DNA from: Actinomycetota bacterium
GTDB lineage: Bacteria; Actinomycetota; Acidimicrobiia; Acidimicrobiales; UBA8592
DNA: 15,840 bases
NCBI GenBank assembly: GCA_002715425.1
Contig: PAYW01000022.1
Location: 1-15,840, forward strand
Direction: 5' to 3'
A program made the translations under genes and the position numbers. Of the stretch, positions 5,995 through 12,477 are shown piece by piece. Positions within the stretch are counted from its first letter, which is position 1, and each line of letters opens with the position of its first letter. The notes beneath the pieces are model-generated. The model worked only from the letters and a program-made list of their open reading frames with translations. It did not search any database and was not told the DNA's origin.

Positions 5995-8900
5995 CGATAT
6001 CACTCCCGCCATTCTGTCGTGATTCATACTCAAGCATAAAGTCCGTATCTATTCCGAATGCCTGTTGAAGCTGCTCTGCATTCAAATCTCCAATAGAGCT
6101 AGATTTCGGCAGAACAAGATTTGCTATTTGCCTTTTCCCTGCGACGACCTCTTCAACGCGTTCATCTACAGTTCCAGGACAGATTAGTCTATGGGCGATA
6201 ACGGTATTTTTCTGTCCAATTCTCCACACTCTGTCACGAGCTTGATCTTCAACGGCAGGATTCCACCAACGATCATAAAGAATAACATGGTTGGCTGCAG
6301 TCAGATTAAGTCCTGTTCCGCCAGCTTTCAATGAAAGCACCATTGCTCCAGACCCAGAACCATTTTGAAAAGTCTCGACCATCTTGTCACGAGCCCCACG
6401 ACCTAGCCCGCCGTGATAGCAGTCAATTGGGAGATCGTACTTTTGAGAGAGATGTCTGGCAAGCCGCTCACCCCAAGTTGCGAAGTGGGTGAAGACTAAA
6501 AGTCGCTCGTCTGCTGCGAAAACCGTCTCAACCAGTTCATAAAGACGGTCAAGCTTTCCTGACCTGCCTTCTATAGGGCCACCATCATCGCGGTAATTTA
6601 AAGGATGATTACAAATCTGTTTTAAAGCGGTTATAGCAGCAAGCACAGCTCCTTTTCGCTGAGGAGTACCTGCGTCACTGTTTTCAGTTTCTTCAATCAA
6701 CGAGTCAATAACAGCCTGATAGAGACCAATTTGCTCAGGGGTCATGGCGCAATGGTCTACTTCGTCAATGCGATCAGGTAGCTCAGCGGCAATAATAGGC
6801 TCAGCCTTAGTTCTCCTGTAGACCATGATTCCATTTAACGCCTTCAAGGCATCTTCATTCCCCGTTTCTCTTTTCTGGTCCGGAGTCAATTGCGCAATGA
6901 ACTGAGTTCGAGGTCCGAGCAAACCGGGATTGGCCCAATCGAGAATAGACCATAAGTCTCCAAGCCCATTTTCAATGGGGGTGCCTGTAAGGGCAACACG
7001 TGAATGCGCCTCAAGCCGCCGCAACTGCTTTGATGTTTCCGCAGCGGGATTTTTGATTGCTTGAGCTTCATCAAGCACAATCTTGGCCCAGTCAAAAGTT
7101 TCAAGCTGATCAATGTCTCTAACAGCCGTCCCATAAGTTGTAATAATAAGGTCATTATTTTCAACAGATTTTTTCAAAGAAGCGCCTTTCGCGCGATTCG
7201 GACCATGGTGAACAAGAACCTTCACACCAGGAACAAACTTTTGAGCTTCAGCCTTCCAATTTCCCACAACAGCAGGAGGAGCCACTACAAGACTTGCACT
7301 CTTAGTGTCCTCACCAGCAACAGAAGCAAGTGTTGTCGGAGTCTTACCTAGACCCATATCCAAGGCAAGACATCCTCCTAGCCCAGCAGCTTCTAAGAAT
7401 TCAAGCCATGCAAGCGCATCAGCTTGGTAACTGCGTAATTCACCGACGAAATTATCCGGTTTAGTGTTCGGGTCTTCCGGCAATTCCTTCACGCTTCGGA
7501 GTAGCTCAACTGCCCAACCACCACCTGCAAGCGCTATCCCACCCAGAGCAAATCCCTCTAAACCTAAAGCATGTCTAAGCATCTCAGCTCCAGACATTTT
7601 TGTCATGTCTGATCGCTCTGCTAATGCAGCGGCAGCTTCAGCAAGGTCAACTTTATCTAACTCAACCCACTGACCTTTAGACTCCACGAGCGGCTTCGCT
7701 TGAGAAGCTAGATCTCTAATCTGTTCAGCATCCAGTTCAACATCATCAAATACTGCTGTCCACCGGACATCAGCTATTTGCTGGGCTCCCACGACAGTGT
7801 TCTGATTGTCAGATGTAATCCTAAGAATAGGAGTTGTTTTCCGGTTAGTGAGTTTTGGAACGCGCACATCATAGCCCGCTGCGGTAAGCGTTTCTCCGAC
7901 GTTGCTCATGAGCTCCCATGCTTCGCCCTGTGACAAGAGAACCTCACCTCTTCGGCGGCCTCCTGGGCGAAGCAATTCTGGAAATAGTCGTTCTAGCCTT
8001 GTTATTTGCTTATTAACCAGTTTACGTCGCGCTTCGCTCCCTGTAGTTACCGTAACTTCAATGGGTTCAAGCTCGTCTTTTCCATTTGGAACCAACACTC
8101 TGGCGAGCCACGTATCAGAATCATCGGGCGGGTCAAGCTGAACAACAATTTTTAATTTCGCTAACCCAGTAACGGGAACCGACCATTGTGTCAACCGACG
8201 AGCAATGTCTCCGGCATCATCAGTCGGTGCACGAAAAGCCATTCCATCAAGACGAGAGACAATCATTTCACCAACGTCCTCTTTCGATGAGAGGGTCGGA
8301 GGGGTAGGGGGGAGATCTATTTGGCTAGCAGCCATCCGCACAATCGAATCAGTGAGATCACCAATGACTTTTCCAGTAAATTTATGCCTATCAGTTTCAC
8401 CCGAAGTCACCATCACCGCTCCAGGAGCGGACTTGACAAGCTGGGCGTGAAGCTCAGCATCAAGTAGGGCTGGAGCCCACCGGACATGAAAAAGGGCTTC
8501 ACCTGTTTCGTCATTATGTGTGCCGCTAACTTCATGGAGGAGAGGGAACATTTTTCCTTCAATAACTAATTTGACGGCGGTCCCTGCTGCAACCCCCATC
8601 CATATTGCAGTTGCCCCTAAGTTCGACCCTCTTATTCCCCCAAGGGAGACCAGCCATCCAAGCGTTGCTGCGATAGGAGCAGAAACACAAGGAGCTTTTA
8701 CGTCTCCTGGTAAAGCGATATCATCACTTGGAGTCCATTCAATAGCGCTCGCACCATGAGCCGCAAGTCGTTCAAGAATCTGTTCATGGTCTTCTGGTTC
8801 TGTTTTATGCCCAGCTGACCATGCAATAAGGCGCCCATCGCTCCATGCAAGTTGGAGAACCGGCATGGATAAGTCACTAGTCGATGATTCTCCGTCATGG

Positions 8901-9133
8901 GAGACGCTTCGTTTTGGAGCGGGGCCAAGTAGATCAGTCAGCACACCGTCAATACGGTCAGCCTCGCTATTCAAGTCGTCAAGGACTGTTCGACGCTCAG
9001 ACCCACGGTAGCTTTTCCGAGCATTAGTAATGGCCCGGTCTGTTGACTCAAGATATTTAAATAAGCTTTCAACCCAGAGATTCTTATGCTCTTGAAGCAG
9101 AGTAAGTTCATCCTGAGTTCCAACCCCATCCAA
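5984..9133 (-). CDS. SNF2-family DNA-dependent ATPase/helicase with DUF3670 region
   Basis: 1049 residues from a TTG start; an in-frame extension of 22 codons to a GTA at 9199 is possible (see findings). The N-terminal ~450 residues are poorly conserved. Residues about 455-530 match the SNF2-associated DUF3670 region (FDDVELDAEQIRDLA...VESKGQWVELD). The ATPase core follows: DMGLGKT Walker A (592-598), DEAQ (688-691), LTGTP (715-719), then the helicase C-terminal lobe with SLKAGGTGLNLT (934-945) and QARDRVWRIGQ (964-974). Such proteins translocate on duplex DNA or remodel protein-DNA complexes; bacterial members are linked mostly to repair or transcription, and this one's target is unknown. 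The stop overlaps the start region of the charged protein downstream by 11 bp, so the two form an operon. The gene is divergent from the SDR gene across a structured intergenic region. Confidence 0.95.
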   Translation of the reverse strand: MDGVGTQDELTLLQEHKNLWVESLFKYLESTDRAITNARKSYRGSERRTVLDDLNSEADRIDGVLTDLLGPAPKRSVSHDGESSTSDLSMPVLQLAWSDGRLIAWSAGHKTEPEDHEQILERLAAHGASAIEWTPSDDIALPGDVKAPCVSAPIAATLGWLVSLGGIRGSNLGATAIWMGVAAGTAVKLVIEGKMFPLLHEVSGTHNDETGEALFHVRWAPALLDAELHAQLVKSAPGAVMVTSGETDRHKFTGKVIGDLTDSIVRMAASQIDLPPTPPTLSSKEDVGEMIVSRLDGMAFRAPTDDAGDIARRLTQWSVPVTGLAKLKIVVQLDPPDDSDTWLARVLVPNGKDELEPIEVTVTTGSEARRKLVNKQITRLERLFPELLRPGGRRRGEVLLSQGEAWELMSNVGETLTAAGYDVRVPKLTNRKTTPILRITSDNQNTVVGAQQIADVRWTAVFDDVELDAEQIRDLASQAKPLVESKGQWVELDKVDLAEAAAALAERSDMTKMSGAEMLRHALGLEGFALGGIALAGGGWAVELLRSVKELPEDPNTKPDNFVGELRSYQADALAWLEFLEAAGLGGCLALDMGLGKTPTTLASVAGEDTKSASLVVAPPAVVGNWKAEAQKFVPGVKVLVHHGPNRAKGASLKKSVENNDLIITTYGTAVRDIDQLETFDWAKIVLDEAQAIKNPAAETSKQLRRLEAHSRVALTGTPIENGLGDLWSILDWANPGLLGPRTQFIAQLTPDQKRETGNEDALKALNGIMVYRRTKAEPIIAAELPDRIDEVDHCAMTPEQIGLYQAVIDSLIEETENSDAGTPQRKGAVLAAITALKQICNHPLNYRDDGGPIEGRSGKLDRLYELVETVFAADERLLVFTHFATWGERLARHLSQKYDLPIDCYHGGLGRGARDKMVETFQNGSGSGAMVLSLKAGGTGLNLTAANHVILYDRWWNPAVEDQARDRVWRIGQKNTVIAHRLICPGTVDERVEEVVAGKRQIANLVLPKSSSIGDLNAEQLQQAFGIDTDFMLEYESRQNGGSDIDER

Positions 9134-9205
9134 ATGCTTTTGCGCCAGCAGCGAAATCTCATACGCGGAAATAGGGTTTGATTCTGTATTTATATTTACG
9201 GCTAT

Positions 9206-9211
9206 CTCCTT
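9206..9211 (-). promoter_or_regulatory. Strong Shine-Dalgarno upstream of SNF2, facing a GTA codon
   Basis: The minus strand reads AAGGAG, followed by six bases and then GTA at 9199-9197. That is ideal ribosome binding site spacing, but the codon is not a normal start. The frame from GTA runs without a stop into the SNF2 gene and contains no ATG, GTG or TTG until the TTG at 9133. The site is 72 bases from that TTG, too far to serve it. This suggests that the true start is at or near 9199. Confidence 0.55.
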
Positions 9212-9223
9212 AGAGTAAATGGA

Positions 9224-9238
9224 TTCTTAATTTAAGAA
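9224..9238. repeat. 15-bp inverted repeat upstream of the SNF2 gene
   Basis: TTCTTAA-T-TTAAGAA is a perfect palindrome with one central base. It lies 12 bp upstream (minus strand) of the AAGGAG site, where an operator or promoter element could sit. AT-rich palindromes of this size can arise by chance, so a regulatory role is only a possibility. Confidence 0.45.
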
Positions 9239-9271
9239 ACCGCCGAAAACCCAGCGGCTTATTGGCCGAAA

Positions 9272-9295
9272 GCAAACCAAGCTCGATTGGGTTGC
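9272..9295. promoter_or_regulatory. Potential hairpin in the SNF2/SDR divergent intergenic region
   Basis: GCAAACCAA and TTGGGTTGC can form a nine-position stem with one A-G mismatch around a six-base loop (GCTCGA). A smaller set of alternating GCCG/CGGC/GCCG arms lies just before it (9242-9268). There is no T-run, so it does not look like a terminator. It could be a leader-RNA structure of either divergent transcript, or an operator. The rest of 9200-9434 shows no gene I can support. Confidence 0.3.
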
Positions 9296-9434
9296 ACATC
9301 GTCAACAGCCCACACGGGTTTCTTCCACTGTAAGACATTTTTTCCCAAACGCCACGTATGCGCTAGCTTTTAATTTAAATAAAGTGTTGGAGAAGGCAGA
9401 TAAGGTACTGATTCACGGCAAGGTTAGGAAGAAG

Positions 9435-10286
9435 ATGGATCTAGAGGGAAAAGTAGTCGTTATTACCGGCGGTGGTGCAGGTATCGGAGCCGCCATGGCA
9501 AGAGCTATGGCAAAGGCTAACGCAAGACATATTGTTGTGACTGATATTAATTTTGAGAATGCGCAGGCCGTAGCAAGCGAAGTTAACGGCTCCGCGAGGA
9601 AGGTCGATGTATCCAAGGAAGAGCAAATAATCGAGCTTGTAAACGATGTAGAACAACAACATGGCCCCATCGACCTCTTTTGTTCAAATGCTGGTTTCGT
9701 AACTAATGCTGGATTAGAGGACACTAATGAAAGGATCACTCAGATGTGGGAGGTGCATGTCATGGCTCACATTTATGCCGCTAGAGCTGTTCTCCCACAA
9801 ATGATTGCAAACGGTGGGGGATACTTACTAAATACAGCCTCAGCAGCTGGCCTTCTAACGCAGATCGGTTCTCTTGCTTACTCGGTTACAAAAGGGGCGG
9901 CAATTTCTCTGGCTCAATGGCTAGCTATCACGCACCATCATCAGGGGATACGGGTTTCAGTACTTTGCCCACAAGCGGTCCGGACGGACATCATCATAAA
10001 TAGCCCTGACGCAGTGCTCGGAGAAGAAGCAGAATGGGAAGAAGGGGGAGTTGCAAGTTCCGATGGAATACTTGAACCAGACCTAGTAGCCCTCGAGTGC
10101 ATATCGGCAATTAAAGATGAAAGGTTTCTTGTCCTCCCGCACCGTCAAGTTGAAGATTACATAAAATATCGGGCAGAGGATATGGATCGATGGCTTAGCG
10201 GCATGCGACGCTTTCAGGAGAAATTATATGACGGGGATGACCTGCCAGGGGACATCATGGGGTTAGACCGTTGGACGAGTTTGTGA
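9435..10286 (+). CDS. Short-chain dehydrogenase/reductase (SDR)
   Basis: 283 residues from the ATG at 9435, chosen over an upstream GTG (9384). The ATG has an AGGA ribosome binding site five bases away, and the protein then begins with MDLEGKVVVITGGGAGIG as family members do. The TGGGAGIG cofactor loop is at 11-18, and D37 at the end of the second strand suggests NAD(H) over NADP(H). NAG is at 85-87 and the catalytic S136, Y149 and K153 are in place. The family's usual tetrad Asn (the N of the NV motif) appears as His here (WEVHVMAHIYAARAVLP, about 105-121). It probably interconverts a secondary alcohol and a ketone. The stop is 7 bp before the PhyH gene, and that gene's ribosome binding site overlaps this stop, so the two are translationally coupled and probably act on the same compound. 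Substrate unknown. Confidence 0.93.
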   Translation: MDLEGKVVVITGGGAGIGAAMARAMAKANARHIVVTDINFENAQAVASEVNGSARKVDVSKEEQIIELVNDVEQQHGPIDLFCSNAGFVTNAGLEDTNERITQMWEVHVMAHIYAARAVLPQMIANGGGYLLNTASAAGLLTQIGSLAYSVTKGAAISLAQWLAITHHHQGIRVSVLCPQAVRTDIIINSPDAVLGEEAEWEEGGVASSDGILEPDLVALECISAIKDERFLVLPHRQVEDYIKYRAEDMDRWLSGMRRFQEKLYDGDDLPGDIMGLDRWTSL

Positions 10287-10288
10287 GG
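10285..10288 (+). promoter_or_regulatory. Ribosome binding site of the PhyH gene overlapping the SDR stop codon
   Basis: GAGG shares bases with the SDR stop TGA (10284-10286) and lies five bases before the ATG at 10294. The arrangement is typical of translational coupling and supports SDR-PhyH as an operon. Confidence 0.6.
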
Positions 10289-10293
10289 TTTAG

Positions 10294-11211
10294 ATGAGCG
10301 AAAACCAACCAAGTCGAAGATCTTCTGATCTGCCGGGAACTATAGAGAAATTGACCAAAGATTCAGTATCGCTTATCACTGACGATCATATGGAACAATA
10401 TGGAAAAGACGGAGTTGTCATGGTCAAGAATGTCTTGCATCCTGAATGGCTCCTATTGCTCGAAGTTGGATTAGAGCGTGTCCTCAATGAAAGCTCTCAG
10501 CTTCTTCACAAGTTCTTCGAGGGTCAGGAAGGAGAATTTATCGAAACTATCCGGAACTTCGATGTGATTCCAGAAATTCGACGTTTTGTCTATGACTCTC
10601 CCATAGCTGACCTTGTCGGAAAGATTATCGGCTCCGATAATCTTTGGTTGTATTCGGATGAGTTCTTCGTCAAAGAAGGTGGGAATGCTGAGCGAACTCC
10701 GTGGCATCAAGATACGCCATACTGGCCTATCCAAGGAGAACAGATTGCATCCGCTTGGATATCTCTTGACGCTCTGTCGAAAGCAGAATGCCTTGAATAC
10801 GTAGCTGCTTCACATAAGGGGACAATGTTTGATGGATTTAGCCCTTCTAAAGTTTCAGAAGATCCAACTGCCCCTCATTATGGAGATCAGTTGCCGCCGC
10901 TTCCAGACATTGAAGCTAATAGGGGGGCGTACGATATACGGTCTTGGGAAATATCTCCTGGTGATGTCATATTTGCTCATCCCGGCGTTTTGCACGGAGG
11001 TGGCCCTACAGGCCCTGATAGTAAGAGAAGGGCTATAACTATTCGCCTATATGGCGACGATCTTCGTTATGCGAAGCGGCCACCTACTCGTCCAACTGTC
11101 CCGTTAACTCCAGGATTATCTTTGTCGTTAAATCCAGGGGACCCCTTGCGTTCCCCCTGGTACCCCCGAATACGGCCAATCCCAGCGCATATTCGAGCTG
11201 AATGGGAGTGA
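10294..11211 (+). CDS. Phytanoyl-CoA dioxygenase (PhyH) family Fe(II)/2-oxoglutarate oxygenase
   Basis: 305 residues, normal for the family. The facial triad is visible: H138-x-D140 in RTPWHQDTPYW and the distal H234 in HPGVLHGGGPTG. An arginine that would bind 2-oxoglutarate follows in KRRAITIRLYG (R245, R246 or R251). Members use Fe(II), O2 and 2-oxoglutarate to hydroxylate or otherwise oxidise unactivated carbons, from phytanoyl-CoA to many secondary metabolites and small amines, so the substrate cannot be read from the sequence. No signal peptide; expected in the cytosol. It is 7 bp after the SDR gene and coupled to it: a hydroxylase followed by alcohol oxidation is a sensible two-step unit. 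A second, different PhyH gene follows 90 bp downstream. Confidence 0.93.
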   Translation: MSENQPSRRSSDLPGTIEKLTKDSVSLITDDHMEQYGKDGVVMVKNVLHPEWLLLLEVGLERVLNESSQLLHKFFEGQEGEFIETIRNFDVIPEIRRFVYDSPIADLVGKIIGSDNLWLYSDEFFVKEGGNAERTPWHQDTPYWPIQGEQIASAWISLDALSKAECLEYVAASHKGTMFDGFSPSKVSEDPTAPHYGDQLPPLPDIEANRGAYDIRSWEISPGDVIFAHPGVLHGGGPTGPDSKRRAITIRLYGDDLRYAKRPPTRPTVPLTPGLSLSLNPGDPLRSPWYPRIRPIPAHIRAEWE

Positions 11212-11288
11212 ATTGACCTGCGAAGATTCGTCGGTTGAACGTTCCAATTCCCCTTGATAGGCATTTCAAGATACAGAACAGCGTCTAC

Positions 11289-11294
11289 TATACT
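11289..11294 (+). promoter_or_regulatory. Probable -10 element giving a leaderless SCP2-PhyH transcript
   Basis: TATACT fits TANNNT and ends seven bases before the ATG at 11302, so the transcript would begin at the start codon. The ATG has no Shine-Dalgarno. A weak -35-like TTCAAG sits at 11265-11270, 18 bases upstream. This suggests that the gene is expressed separately from the SDR-PhyH pair. Confidence 0.5.
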
Positions 11295-11301
11295 TCTTCG
11301 T

Positions 11302-12477
11302 ATGAAGACCTTGAACACATATTTCGGTTCGACTGATGTTAAAGACTTTTACTCCGGCAAGATCACTGATCGGGCAGCAGGACGACGTGGAGCTGAAGTA
11401 GCAGAACTAGTCGGAGACGGCAGATCAATCGGCATCCAGTTAGAAGATGAGCACGGATGGACGTTTAGGGCGCACGAAGGCCAAGTTGTCGTTGAGGAAG
11501 GAACAGAGAGTGCCTCTCTCGTTATTTCAACGGACGTGGCTGCATGGTCTGATCTCATTACCGAAGCCTGGTCAATTATGGGGCTAGCAATTCAAGGAAG
11601 AGTAACTATTGAGAGAGGAAGCTTCAATCATCTTGCGAAATGGGAACCTGCTTTACAGGGACTATACAATGACCGCCCCATATGGTTCCCTTCCAAAAAA
11701 GTAATAGGCGATGGTTATACATTTTCAATGCAGGACAGATTCACCGACATGAAGAATGTTTTGGATCGTTTGGGCTTCCTTCTTGTTAAGGGAGTCTTTT
11801 CGGATGAAGAGATTAAAAACATGAGAGATGAAGTCGAGGATCGTCGGGTCGCAGCAGACCCAGAAGATAAGCGTTCCTGGTGGGCTACAGATGGTCAAGG
11901 GAAAGAGCAATGCTGCCGAGTAACCTATCTCAATTATGGATCTCAGCTATTTTCTGACCTTCCCTATGACGAAAGGTTGCAGTATCTCGCAAGGTTATCG
12001 GCCAGACCCTTAATACCTGCACCGGATCATGGTGATGGAATCGCTGCTGTAATAAAAGTGCCAGGAATAACTGAGGGGTTATCAGATCTTCCTTGGCACA
12101 GGGATTGTGGAATGGGAGGCCACCCACTCCTCTGCCCTGGGCTAAACATGGGCATACAGTTAGATCAAGCATCGGAAGAATCAGGCCAGTTGAAATTCTT
12201 GCCCGGTACAAACAACTACGCTGGCGGAGCAGAGCACGCTGACCGGTCGTCAGCGATAATCCCCATCAACGCTGAACCCGGCGATGTTACAGTCCACTAT
12301 GGCCACACGTTACATATCGCTCCACCGCCTACAGGATCTGGAAGCTATAGGAAAACAGTCTATGTCAGTTTCCATATCCCAGAGTATCTGGAGGTCCTTC
12401 CCAAAGGACAAGGCTACAACGATGTGCTATTCACCCATGGTGACGGCAGAGTGCGATCTCCTCAGGAGCGAATCTAG
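11302..12477 (+). CDS. Fusion protein: N-terminal SCP2-like lipid-binding domain and C-terminal phytanoyl-CoA dioxygenase domain
   Basis: 391 residues from the ATG at 11302, chosen over a TTG at 11254 because a TATACT -10 sequence is placed for a leaderless start. Residues about 34-124 look like an SCP2 sterol-carrier domain: alternating strands, GQVVVEEG, a SLVISTDVAAWSDLI helix entry, then GLAIQGRVTIERGSFNHLAKW. Residues about 145-360 are PhyH: FSDEEI, the metal ligands H266-x-D268 in LPWHRDCGMGG, the distal H338 in YGHTLHIAPPPTG, and R350 as the likely 2-oxoglutarate contact. The protein would carry a hydrophobic substrate on one domain and hydroxylate it on the other. In mammals the separate SCP2 protein is reported to present phytanoyl-CoA to PhyH, so the fusion makes functional sense. 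It abuts glnS stop-to-stop with no spacer. PhyH is certain; the SCP2 call is by eye. Confidence 0.85.
   Translation: MKTLNTYFGSTDVKDFYSGKITDRAAGRRGAEVAELVGDGRSIGIQLEDEHGWTFRAHEGQVVVEEGTESASLVISTDVAAWSDLITEAWSIMGLAIQGRVTIERGSFNHLAKWEPALQGLYNDRPIWFPSKKVIGDGYTFSMQDRFTDMKNVLDRLGFLLVKGVFSDEEIKNMRDEVEDRRVAADPEDKRSWWATDGQGKEQCCRVTYLNYGSQLFSDLPYDERLQYLARLSARPLIPAPDHGDGIAAVIKVPGITEGLSDLPWHRDCGMGGHPLLCPGLNMGIQLDQASEESGQLKFLPGTNNYAGGAEHADRSSAIIPINAEPGDVTVHYGHTLHIAPPPTGSGSYRKTVYVSFHIPEYLEVLPKGQGYNDVLFTHGDGRVRSPQERI

Noticed and set aside
6000..6033. Upstream ATG (6033) for the charged protein
   Set aside because: It would overlap SNF2 by 50 bp and lacks a ribosome binding site, whereas the ATG at 5994 has GGGAG at suitable spacing.
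9413..9739. 108-codon minus-strand ORF
   Set aside because: Antisense to the Rossmann region of the SDR; hydrophobic appearance comes from the complement of Ala/Gly-rich codons.
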